A stretch of DNA of 7,049 nucleotides from an uncultured Clostridia bacterium (GTDB lineage Bacteria; Bacillota; Clostridia; Oscillospirales; Acutalibacteraceae). Of the stretch, positions 1-6,983 are shown piece by piece (within the stretch, counting starts at the first letter, position 1; every line of letters starts with the position of its first letter). Location: the NCBI GenBank assembly GCA_944382025.1, contig CALWMQ010000175.1:1-7049 (forward strand). The letters are read 5' to 3'. The position numbers were made by a program, and so were the translations under genes. The notes under the pieces were generated by a model. The model saw nothing but the letters and a program-made list of their open reading frames with translations. It made no database searches and was not told the DNA's origin.

Positions 1-2488
1 CTTCCTGAATCGTACCGCTGTCCACCGTTTGGCCCCCTGATGACAGGGCGTAGCTGACCGAGGCACCGGACAGATCCGTCCCCCCATACAGGGATAAACC
101 AGCCCCCGCAGTATACGACCGGCCTGCCCAATAATTCAGGGTATCCCGTTCAAAGAGGAGGGCGATCTCACTGGCTGCCGGACGGATAACCTCCGGGTCA
201 AAATGCTTCTCCCCCAGATCATCGAACCATCCGTCCGCCCAGCCGTTAGGACTTTCAAAAATATGGGTTAAAAACAGCCCCGCCACATGATTATTCTGCT
301 TGCTGGCCTCAAGGTAGTATTTCCGCAGTTCCTGGGCGTTGAGTACCGATTGGCCGATAATTCGGTCAATTTCCTCGTCTGAGTAGCCGTATTCCCCCAT
401 AATCGCCGCCTGGTCGTAATCCTTATAATAATCATGGTACCAGGAATAATCAGGGCTTTCCTGCTCTTTCAGAGCCCCCAGATCCCGCAGTACCGAGATG
501 TCCGCAAATTCCCCTAGAATCAGGGGCTGGTCGCCCCGCTTCTCAATCCATCCCTGCAGCATATCCTCATAACAGTTCACCTGGTAGTAGGGATGACAGG
601 TCGCAAAATCCCCATACCGATGTTCCCCGTTGGAGCTGTTGTCGGTATACAGCCTATTCGGCGCCACCTCCTTGGCCGTATCCACACACCATTTCATCAG
701 CGCATCCATTTCCGGGGTAAATTCCAGATCCTCACAGTTAAAATCCGTCATGATGACACTGGCAAACCGCCGGTCCTTAATCACCATCTCCATCATTTGA
801 AGATAAGCGCGCTCAAAAAAAGCCTCCGACTCCGTTACGTTCCAAATAGGATATTCAATATACACATACATCCCCAGTTCGTCACACAGCTCCAATATAT
901 AATCCGGAGGGGACAACAGGCAGTATTTAATGGCGTTAAAGCCGTCTTCTTTCAGCGCGGTAATTTCCTTGCGGACCTGCTCCATAGTCACGGCCGGTGT
1001 ATAATTGTCATAATAACTGCCCCAGTGGAGCATTCCCGTCAAGAATACCGCTTCCCCATTGACCAATACCTTGGTGCCCTGGACTTGTACGGTCCGTATG
1101 CCGAACTTCTGGGAAAGCGTGTCCACCGATTCCCCATCCGTTACGGTAACCGTCAGGGTATACAGATGAGGATCATCCGCTGTCCATAGATGGGGATCCG
1201 AGACAGCCATCTGAGGCAACTCTACCTCTAGGGAACTGTATGCAGGTACTGTATAGGAATTCTCGGTAGCCGGTCCATCTGTTACGGCCGCTTTCACCGT
1301 CACCGTACGGGAGGCGTCATGAGGATTCACCAGGGTCAATCCTGCTTGTATGGTACCCGAACCGGTATCTATGGTTTCCACAATCACATCCCTGGACATG
1401 ACAGTGCCCCTGGCTTCCAAATACACATTTTGCCAAATCCCGCTGTAATTCAGCTTTCGGGTATCCTGTACAAAACCTGCCAGGGTCTCTTTAATGTGAA
1501 TATCATCCTCCGTAAGGCCATTGTTCCAATCCTGATCCACTACCCGGACCACCAGCTCGTTTTCGCCTGAGGCCAGCACGCCTTCCGGAAGAGTACTCAG
1601 GCAATACTCAAATCGGGTGTATCCTCCCTCATGAGAACCTAAGAACCAACCGTTCAGCCATACCTCCGCCCTATAGTCGACGGCGTCAAAGCACAACCAC
1701 CAATCCTGATTGTCCGCGTTTTCCAGTGTAAAACTCCGTCGGTACCATACCACGCCATTATAATTATCCGGCCGTACATCCTGCATATGGCTCAGAGTGA
1801 TGGATTTCTCCGCTGCCGCCGGCACAGAGGTTTCCGTCCATTTGCTTCCGCATTGGGCGGATTTGATTTGTAAAGCATATTCCAGACCGTTTTCCTGTAC
1901 CTTTGTCCCCTCCTGCGAGGTAAATGCCTTGCCCGCGGAAGCACTGTCCCCCAGCAGATATACCTGTCCCGTCATGGTGGAACACAATTCTACCGTATTG
2001 TCCCCCGCCTTCAAATCCGCCGTTTGCAAGGACAGATCTACCCAATGAGGGGTGTCGTTCATATAATAGGATACATCGGTATACACCCAGTCCCCACCGT
2101 TTATCCGCACACCGAGCCGGGTACCGGACTGGCCATCCGCTGGAACCGCCTCTGGGGAAATCTTGACATATGCCCGCACCTTATAATAAGCCGATTCCGG
2201 CAATTCCTTGACCGTAAGAACCGTTCCCCGGATGATATCGGCGGTAAGGGGAAACTGCTCAGTTCCGGTATTCACGCCATTTTTAGCAACCGCAACCTTC
2301 TCGATTGTATCGGCATACAGATCCCACTGACCGTTGAGGCTCACAACCTTTTCCCGATGCCCTATGGGAACCGATTCAGGGCTGTCGGAAGAAGGCGATG
2401 GGCCAGCAGGGGAGCAGGCGGTCATGCCCGCCGCCAGGCACAGGGCCAACACCAGTGACATCCATCTTTGAGATTTTTTTATCCTCAT
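1..2488 (-). CDS. Glycoside hydrolase family 2 lipoprotein, C-terminus beyond the window edge
   Basis: The frame is open from an ATG at 2488 to the left edge, giving 829 codons without a stop, so the gene is 3'-partial. The start has an AGAAAGGA ribosome site. Residues 1-25 form a lipoprotein signal peptide: basic start, hydrophobic core, then MTAC with Cys25 as lipid anchor. Residues about 50-180 look like an extra beta-sandwich domain. Residues about 245-360 match the GH2 sugar-binding domain (VVWYRRSF, AEVWLNGWFLGSHEGGYTRF). Residues about 365-462 fit the GH2 immunoglobulin-like domain (DPHLWTADDPHLYTL), and from about 463 the TIM barrel follows (FGIRTV, VNGEAVFLTGMLHWG, CDELGMYVYIEYP). 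Glu586 in DFNCED is the likely acid/base and Glu660 in LILGEFAD the likely nucleophile; their spacing of 74 resembles that in LacZ. The usual Asn before the acid/base is Cys. Another beta domain begins near 785. Expected role: extracellular, membrane-tethered hydrolysis of a beta-glycoside feeding the importer encoded upstream. Substrate unknown. Confidence 0.9.
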   Translation of the reverse strand, partial: MRIKKSQRWMSLVLALCLAAGMTACSPAGPSPSSDSPESVPIGHREKVVSLNGQWDLYADTIEKVAVAKNGVNTGTEQFPLTADIIRGTVLTVKELPESAYYKVRAYVKISPEAVPADGQSGTRLGVRINGGDWVYTDVSYYMNDTPHWVDLSLQTADLKAGDNTVELCSTMTGQVYLLGDSASAGKAFTSQEGTKVQENGLEYALQIKSAQCGSKWTETSVPAAAEKSITLSHMQDVRPDNYNGVVWYRRSFTLENADNQDWWLCFDAVDYRAEVWLNGWFLGSHEGGYTRFEYCLSTLPEGVLASGENELVVRVVDQDWNNGLTEDDIHIKETLAGFVQDTRKLNYSGIWQNVYLEARGTVMSRDVIVETIDTGSGTIQAGLTLVNPHDASRTVTVKAAVTDGPATENSYTVPAYSSLEVELPQMAVSDPHLWTADDPHLYTLTVTVTDGESVDTLSQKFGIRTVQVQGTKVLVNGEAVFLTGMLHWGSYYDNYTPAVTMEQVRKEITALKEDGFNAIKYCLLSPPDYILELCDELGMYVYIEYPIWNVTESEAFFERAYLQMMEMVIKDRRFASVIMTDFNCEDLEFTPEMDALMKWCVDTAKEVAPNRLYTDNSSNGEHRYGDFATCHPYYQVNCYEDMLQGWIEKRGDQPLILGEFADISVLRDLGALKEQESPDYSWYHDYYKDYDQAAIMGEYGYSDEEIDRIIGQSVLNAQELRKYYLEASKQNNHVAGLFLTHIFESPNGWADGWFDDLGEKHFDPEVIRPAASEIALLFERDTLNYWAGRSYTAGAGLSLYGGTDLSGASVSYALSSGGQTVDSGTIQE

Positions 2489-2532
2489 ACACTTAAATCC
2501 TTTCTACAGATACACTTAAATCCTTTCTACAG
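2487..2532. repeat. Perfect 23-bp tandem duplication carrying the GH2 ribosome binding site
   Basis: Positions 2487-2509 and 2510-2532 are identical 23-mers directly abutting each other. Read on the minus strand, each unit contains the core GTAGAAAGGATTTAAGTG and ends in AT. In the gene-proximal copy this AT supplies the first two bases of the GH2 start codon. The leader therefore has two AGAAAGGA Shine-Dalgarno-like sites 23 bases apart. Only the proximal one is followed by ATG; the distal one is followed by ATC. The duplication is directly visible; any effect on translation is inference. Confidence 0.95.
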
Positions 2533-2591
2533 GTTCGGTTCAGCCATTTGGCCTCCCATACTGGCCCGGGACACGGGTATTCTGACAACAT
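2493..2591 (-). CDS. Possible 32-codon leader ORF ahead of the GH2 gene
   Basis: An ATG at 2591 is preceded by AAGGGG with five bases between, and the frame runs 32 codons to a TAA at 2495-2493, four bases before the GH2 ATG. The predicted peptide begins MLSEYPCPGP and resembles no family I know. The frame passes through the 23-bp duplication. With a single copy of the repeat the frame would instead end in a TGA overlapping the GH2 start as ATGA, a classic translational coupling arrangement. The good ribosome site and the placement are the only support. It may equally be chance, and no promoter is visible for it. Confidence 0.2.
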   Translation of the reverse strand: MLSEYPCPGPVWEAKWLNRTCRKDLSVSVERI

Positions 2592-2644
2592 GTGATCCCC
2601 TTGCTTTATATCCTGTTCCGCGCCGGGAGAATGCCGCATTCCGC
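2533..2644. other. Gap between the permease and GH2 genes
   Basis: This stretch follows the TAA of the second permease gene. On the transcribed strand it holds a weak hairpin at 2641-2629 (GAATG, three-base loop, CATTC) with no T-run after it, so I do not call a terminator. A TATAAA at 2610-2605 and a TTGTCA at 2588-2583 are present, but neither has a matching partner element at normal spacing, so no promoter is called. The GH2 gene is most simply read as the distal gene of the importer operon. Confidence 0.5.
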
Positions 2645-3532
2645 TTAGCCCTTCACCGATCCGATGACAATCCCCTGTACAAAATACCGCTGGACAAAAG
2701 GATATACCAGCAGCAGGGGCAGCATAGTAACAAACACCTTCGCCGCATTAAAGGATTTTCCCGACACCTCCGCCAGCATCATCTGCTCTTCCGGAGACAG
2801 GCTGGAAGAAACACTGCTTTCTACAACCAACTGCTGGATATAGGTTTGCAGGGGAATCTTGGACTGGGATTCCATATAGATGGCAGCGTCAAACCAAGCG
2901 TTCCAATGCCCGACAAAGGAAAACAAAGCGATGGTGGCAATACAGGGCAAAGCCAAGGGTACATAAATATTCCACATAATCCGCATAGCCCCCGCCCCAT
3001 CAATACGGGCCGCCTCATCCAACTCGCCGGGAAGGTTCTTAAAATAGTTCATCAGCAGGATAATATTATAAGCGCCTACCGCGCTGGGGAGAATCAACGC
3101 CCAAATAGAATCCATCAACCCCAGCTCATCGATCAGCACATAGGAGGGAATCATGCCGCCGCTGAACAGCATGGTAAATACCAGAAACCACATATATATA
3201 TTCCGTTGGGGAAACTGTTTTCTTGACCGGGACAGGGGATACCCCATAATAATACAGAACAGCACGTTAATGGGAACCCCCAGTGCTACCCTGAGGAGAG
3301 AATTCCCCAGGGCGGTGAAGAACAGCTTGTCCCGCAGGATAGCGGCATAAGCGGCGCCGGTGAAATTGACCGGCCACAACCCTACCAGCCCCGCTGTTGC
3401 CGATGCCTTGTCCGAAAGAGACAGGGCCAAGGTATGTACAATAGGCAGCAAACACAGCAGCACCCCCAGCGTCACCAGGGTATAGCATACGACAATCAGA
3501 ATGCGGTCGGAAACCGCTTTGCTTTTGACCAC
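2645..3532 (-). CDS. ABC sugar transporter permease, YtcP/LplC type
   Basis: One of two membrane subunits of a carbohydrate importer (CUT1 class, COG0395-like). From the chosen GTG at 3532 it has 295 residues, the usual family length. Hydrophobic segments lie at about 11-38, 73-98, 112-134, 142-163, 195-212 and 265-290. The EAA loop that contacts the ATPase is at about 173-196 (DEAARIDGAGAMRIMW then VPLALP). The C-terminus QGIVIGSVKG is typical of this branch. Start choice: AGAAAGGA lies directly after the stop of the preceding gene and 12 bases before the GTG, and the resulting N-terminus MVKSKAVSDRILIV matches the family. An ATG at 3577 and a TTG at 3592 are in frame but lack ribosome sites and would overlap the preceding gene. 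It pairs with the LplB-type permease encoded just upstream. Fold and role are secure; start and substrate are not. Confidence 0.93.
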   Translation of the reverse strand: MVKSKAVSDRILIVVCYTLVTLGVLLCLLPIVHTLALSLSDKASATAGLVGLWPVNFTGAAYAAILRDKLFFTALGNSLLRVALGVPINVLFCIIMGYPLSRSRKQFPQRNIYMWFLVFTMLFSGGMIPSYVLIDELGLMDSIWALILPSAVGAYNIILLMNYFKNLPGELDEAARIDGAGAMRIMWNIYVPLALPCIATIALFSFVGHWNAWFDAAIYMESQSKIPLQTYIQQLVVESSVSSSLSPEEQMMLAEVSGKSFNAAKVFVTMLPLLLVYPFVQRYFVQGIVIGSVKG

Positions 3533-3552
3533 AGTTCGGACCCGTCCTTTCT

Positions 3553-4488
3553 TCAGAATATCCGGTAACCGGTCCATTTCCGGGCCAGCCAATAGGAGAG
3601 AATGATCAGAACCATGCTGACAACGGATTTAAACAGGCCAACCGCCGTGGACAAGCCGTATTGCATCTCCACCAGACCGATCCGATAAACAAAGGTATCG
3701 ATAATATCAATGGAGTCGTATACCAGAGGGTTATACATGTTATAAATCTGGTCAAATCCGGCATTGAGCACATTCCCCAAACTCAGGGTCGCGACCAGTA
3801 CAATCGTCGGCGCAATAGCGGGCAAAGTCACATGCCAAATTTGCTTCAGGCGGTTAGCGCCGTCTATGGCAGCGGCTTCGTATAGGTTCACATTCACTCC
3901 CGACAGGGCTGCCAGGTAAATAATGGACCCATAACCGAAATTTTTCCAGCAGTCGGTCACTACCACAATAATGGGTGCCCACCGGTTACTGGCCATAAAC
4001 ATAATGGGTTCTCCCCCAAAAAACTTGATGAGGGAATTGATGGCTCCGTCGGTACGCAGCATGGAAAGAAAGATACTGCCCAACAGAACCCAGGATAGAA
4101 AATAAGGCATATATACTGCTGTCTGAGCAAACTTCTTATACGGCGCACAGCGGATTTCGTTTAAAATCAAGGCGAAAAAGATGGGTACAACCGTCCCTAC
4201 CACCATTTTCGTGACAGCCAAGGCAAGGGTGTTCCGCAATACTGTCCAGCTGTCCGGCAGGTTGAAAATGAGACGGAAGTTCTCCAGTCCCACCCATTCA
4301 GATCCCCAAATACCTTTGGCCGGAATAAAACGCTGAAAAGCGATGACAATGCCGACCATGGGCAAAACCGCGAAAATCAGCAGCAGTATCATACCTGGCA
4401 GCATCAACAGGTTATAGCTAAGCACCTCGGTATTCAGCCGCTTTTTCCGCCTGACCTTGGGAGGGGATACAGTTAGTGTTTTATTCAT
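3553..4488 (-). CDS. ABC sugar transporter permease, LplB/YteP type
   Basis: The other membrane subunit of the importer (COG4209-like). From the ATG at 4488 it has 311 residues, normal for the family. A basic N-terminus (KVRRKKR) leads into the first membrane segment at about 23-51 (YNLLMLPGMILLLIFAVLP). Further segments lie around 86-110, 125-143, 171-192, 228-240 and 282-300. The EAA loop is at about 204-228 (YEAAAIDGANRLKQIW, then LPAIAP). The C-terminus WTGYRIF is characteristic of LplB-like proteins. The start is supported by GGGAG six bases upstream. The frame is open further upstream to an ATG at 4584, but that would overlap the binding-protein gene and add 32 unrelated residues. It lies 38 bases after the binding-protein gene and 20 bases before the second permease gene, so the three form one operon. 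No ATPase gene is seen. Confidence 0.95.
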   Translation of the reverse strand: MNKTLTVSPPKVRRKKRLNTEVLSYNLLMLPGMILLLIFAVLPMVGIVIAFQRFIPAKGIWGSEWVGLENFRLIFNLPDSWTVLRNTLALAVTKMVVGTVVPIFFALILNEIRCAPYKKFAQTAVYMPYFLSWVLLGSIFLSMLRTDGAINSLIKFFGGEPIMFMASNRWAPIIVVVTDCWKNFGYGSIIYLAALSGVNVNLYEAAAIDGANRLKQIWHVTLPAIAPTIVLVATLSLGNVLNAGFDQIYNMYNPLVYDSIDIIDTFVYRIGLVEMQYGLSTAVGLFKSVVSMVLIILSYWLARKWTGYRIF

Positions 4489-4526
4489 GGCAATCTCCCA
4501 TCCTCTAAGACATTCTTTCAGCGCTA

Positions 4527-6185
4527 TCAGGATATGGCCTGTTGTACCTCGGATGTAATCTGGCTTCCGCCGGCGGATTGCCATTTTTCCACAAACGCGT
4601 CATAGGAATCCACTGGCTCCTCCCCCATCACAATCTTCAGCATCGCGTCATTCTCCATTTTTTTCAGGGAGGACCAAAGGGTAGACATGGTGCGGGTAGT
4701 ACCATAGAAACAGGTAGAAATCACTTTCAACGTTCCGTCACTGGCCGCCGAAGCCCCTACGATCCGGGCCAGCCGTTCATGATAATATACCCTGTTTTCC
4801 TTGGGGTGCAGCACATCGTAGAGAATATATTCATACGAGGCCTCATACCCCGTTACCGTCAGCAGCGACGGATCCTGAGCCTCAACAGCGGCTTCCAGAT
4901 CTTTGGCCACCCGGCCCACTACATCGGAATAATTGATCTCAATATCCACCGTCATGGCTCCCCAAGCTTGGGGGGAGGTTTCGAAAAAGTAGTTGTAGGC
5001 TTCCGCCGCCTCTTCTGCGTAGGGGTTGGTGTCCGAGGTGTTGCAGCGCAGCACATCATAACCGCCGTTTAAGGCTTTGATCACCGCTTCGGGATGGGCA
5101 CAGTTTTTGCTCACCACCACAATCTCCTGCAGCGGATCATTTTGGGGAGATTTCAGATAGCCATCGGCATCCAATGGGGCACTTACCGCTATCCAGTCCG
5201 CATTTTTATCCAGTTCCACCGCGTCCGCCACACCGTTGGATGGCCACCATACGCCGAAATACATGCCGCACTGACCACGGCCTATCAGGGACTGGCGGCC
5301 GGATTCATCTCGCACAGCAAACTCCCGGTCCAGAATCCCCTCCGCATACCAACGGCGCAGAGTAGACAGGGCATCTTTCACCTGGGGAAGGGTAGAACCA
5401 TATACCGGAGCCCCATCCTGTTCCAGCCACACACCGGGATAGGCGTCATAATAAGAGAAGATCGTGTCCAGTCCCCAGGAAGAATTATAGCCTCCGTACA
5501 AGTCGCTGGTAGTGGTAATGCCTACCGTATTGTCCCCGCCCAGCTTCATCTGCTGGAAGGTACGCGCCAAATTTTCTACATCTTCCAGCGTTTTCGGCGC
5601 CTCCAAGCCGGTTTTGGCCAGCCAGTCGGATCGGATCCACAACACATTCTGGCAATTATTCAGCGCTGGGCTGGGCAGCCCCATCAGTTTGCCGTCTACT
5701 GTCACCTGCTCAAATAGATTCTCCCCGTAACTCTCATATTGCTCTTTCAGAAAAGGGGAAATACAATCCGCATACGCCTGGGTAAGATCCGCTACCAGAT
5801 CGTTTTCCACCAGCTGGTTGAAAATGGAACGGTTAACTACCAGAATATCCGGTATGGATCCGGAGGTAATACACATAGCTACCTTGGAATTGTATGTACT
5901 GGAATCTACCGACCAGGCCACTTCCGTTTTAATGTTCTGGGTGTTTTCCAAATACCGGGTAAAAATATTGTTGCTGAAATCATCGCCGCTGGGCAGAGAA
6001 CCGGCTCCCACAACGGTAGCGCCTTTGGTTAAAGTCACCACATCATCATAGGGGGTATACGGATCGTTCACTTTGGCAACATTCGCCCCGTTATCAGAAG
6101 AGGCTCCTCCTCCCCCGTTATCACAGGCTGTAGCGCACAATGCCACTGTCAAGGCGGCCAGGCCGCACAAAATTCGATTGCGCAT
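4527..6185 (-). CDS. Extracellular solute-binding lipoprotein, LplA/YtcQ type
   Basis: Substrate-capture subunit of the importer, 552 residues, near the upper end of this family of roughly 500-560. Residues 1-21 form a lipoprotein signal: MRNR, a hydrophobic stretch, then CATAC with Cys21 as the lipidated residue. A Gly/Ser/Asp/Asn-rich linker follows at 22-36. The family pattern is clear: GSIPDILVVN near 109-118, LVADLTQAY near 130-138, VDGKLMGLPSP at 163-173 and LWIRSDWLAKTGLEAPKTL at 182-200. The start has an ideal ribosome site, AAGGAGG seven bases before the ATG. The gene ends in two consecutive stops, TGA TAG. It is the first gene of the transporter operon and lies behind a strong promoter. 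The large size and the following GH2 enzyme suggest an oligosaccharide ligand, but its identity cannot be read from the sequence. LplA and YtcQ are named only as family examples. Confidence 0.95.
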   Translation of the reverse strand: MRNRILCGLAALTVALCATACDNGGGGASSDNGANVAKVNDPYTPYDDVVTLTKGATVVGAGSLPSGDDFSNNIFTRYLENTQNIKTEVAWSVDSSTYNSKVAMCITSGSIPDILVVNRSIFNQLVENDLVADLTQAYADCISPFLKEQYESYGENLFEQVTVDGKLMGLPSPALNNCQNVLWIRSDWLAKTGLEAPKTLEDVENLARTFQQMKLGGDNTVGITTTSDLYGGYNSSWGLDTIFSYYDAYPGVWLEQDGAPVYGSTLPQVKDALSTLRRWYAEGILDREFAVRDESGRQSLIGRGQCGMYFGVWWPSNGVADAVELDKNADWIAVSAPLDADGYLKSPQNDPLQEIVVVSKNCAHPEAVIKALNGGYDVLRCNTSDTNPYAEEAAEAYNYFFETSPQAWGAMTVDIEINYSDVVGRVAKDLEAAVEAQDPSLLTVTGYEASYEYILYDVLHPKENRVYYHERLARIVGASAASDGTLKVISTCFYGTTRTMSTLWSSLKKMENDAMLKIVMGEEPVDSYDAFVEKWQSAGGSQITSEVQQAIS

Positions 6186-6230
6186 CTTGTTTCCTCCTTA
6201 TTTAAGAGATAAAATCTGTTCTCTGCCTTC

Positions 6231-6260
6231 ATTATAACAAGGGGATTTTGCCGTCTTCAA
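6231..6260 (-). promoter_or_regulatory. SigmaA-type promoter of the importer operon
   Basis: On the minus strand, TTGAAG (6260-6255) is followed 18 bases later by a perfect TATAAT (6236-6231). The -10 is extended by a TG in the right place (TGTTATAAT). Transcription would start near 6224, about 38 bases before the ATG of the binding-protein gene, which leaves room for the AAGGAGG site. The two boxes are directly visible; activity is inferred. Confidence 0.75.
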
Positions 6261-6276
6261 TGATAATAATCGACAT

Positions 6277-6304
6277 TTTATATAATATATTTCATATTGG
6301 GCAA
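6277..6304 (-). promoter_or_regulatory. Possible second, upstream promoter
   Basis: On the minus strand TTGCCC (6304-6299) and TATAAA (6282-6277) are separated by 16 bases. They sit in a very AT-rich tract just upstream of the main promoter. The AT richness makes a chance match likely. The tract could instead be an activator-binding region for the AraC-type protein encoded next door, whose usual targets lie just upstream of the -35 box. Confidence 0.25.
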
Positions 6305-6350
6305 TAGTAAATTGTGGAACGCGTCCGCTGCTCCTATTATAAAAACGATA

Positions 6351-6983
6351 CTATCCTCTTCTATAGCTGGTGGGGGAACAGCCGCATATCTCCTGAAAAT
6401 GCCGGTTGAAACTGGACAAAGAGCGGTACCCCACCTCCGCGGCAACCTCTGTAACCGTCTGTCCTGTCCCCCGTAAGAGAGAACAGGCTACCGAAATCCG
6501 TACCCGGTGAAGATACCGCAAGGGCGGGCATCCTACCGCCTCCCGAAACCAGTCCCGCAGGGTAGCAGGATGCACGAAACACTGTCCTGCCAGTCTGTCC
6601 ATATACAATTCCTCAGCATAATGCTGGTCAATATACTGAAGCGCCGGTTTCAGGCGTTCCAAAGCTGTCATATGTTTTTCTCCCGTACCGCTATCCTTTC
6701 GCGGCATCCTGCCGTGCCGGATCAGCAGGGCTCCCAGCAGGCTCCGCAGGCAGTCATCCCATTCCGGAGCGCCGCCAGCACATTCTGCCGCTAACTCCGC
6801 GCCCAGAATCGTCAGGGCTGGGTCGCTGGACAACGCATTCCCCGCCGCAGCGTCTTTCCACGGCAGTCTGGCCGCTGCCATGGATTCCCGGGGGAACACG
6901 GTCTCCGGCTGCGCATCTTTTGCATACTCAGCAAAGGATAGCAGCCTTTCTTTTGTCTGTTCCAGGTTATGAATCGCAACCAT
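6351..6983 (-). CDS. AraC-family transcription regulator, short form without sensor domain
   Basis: A DNA-binding regulator of 210 residues from the ATG at 6983. The C-terminal half is a complete AraC double helix-turn-helix: YIDQHYAEELYMDRLA leads into HTH1 (about 127-147, ending LRDWFREAVG), then the linker helix with RVRISVACSLL, then HTH2 (about 177-200, VTEVAAEVGYRSLSSFNRHF), closing with GCSPTSYRR. Residues 1-105 look like the helical linker that normally follows a sensor (DDCLRSLLGALLIRHGR). The cupin-type sensor of usual 280-300 residue relatives is absent. An in-frame TAA lies at 7016-7014 and no ribosome site precedes the ATG, so the N-terminus is doubtful: the gene may be 5'-truncated, frameshifted upstream, or genuinely short. 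It lies 165 bases upstream of the importer operon on the same strand and is its likely regulator. Signal and target are inferred. Confidence 0.88.
   Translation of the reverse strand: MVAIHNLEQTKERLLSFAEYAKDAQPETVFPRESMAAARLPWKDAAAGNALSSDPALTILGAELAAECAGGAPEWDDCLRSLLGALLIRHGRMPRKDSGTGEKHMTALERLKPALQYIDQHYAEELYMDRLAGQCFVHPATLRDWFREAVGCPPLRYLHRVRISVACSLLRGTGQTVTEVAAEVGYRSLSSFNRHFQEICGCSPTSYRRG

Noticed and set aside
593..1189. A 198-codon open frame on the plus strand
   Set aside because: It lies wholly antisense to the GH2 coding frame, which has clear domain homology. The translation is rich in His, Arg and Ile with no family pattern, as expected from antisense codon bias.
1764..2045. A 93-codon open frame on the minus strand inside the GH2 gene
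   Set aside because: It is an alternative frame of the GH2 gene; its Gly-rich text has no homology, while the GH2 frame is continuous through this region.
2629..2641. Small hairpin after the second permease as a terminator
   Set aside because: The stem is only five pairs and there is no T-run on the transcribed strand.
2468..3226. A 252-codon open frame on the plus strand
   Set aside because: It runs antisense through the YtcP-type permease and the leader repeat. The product has no recognisable motif and the start lacks a ribosome site.
4489..4584. Upstream extension of the LplB-type permease to an ATG at 4584
   Set aside because: It would overlap the binding-protein gene by 58 bases and add residues unlike the family N-terminus. 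The ATG at 4488 has a GGGAG site at ideal spacing.
5094..5717. A 207-codon open frame on the plus strand, with similar ones at 4542-5072 and 5739-6032
   Set aside because: All are antisense to the well-supported solute-binding protein gene and show low-complexity antisense composition.
6331..6350. T-run just after the AraC stop codon as a terminator
   Set aside because: The only preceding dyad (GATA/TATC) has a one-base loop and cannot form a stable hairpin.
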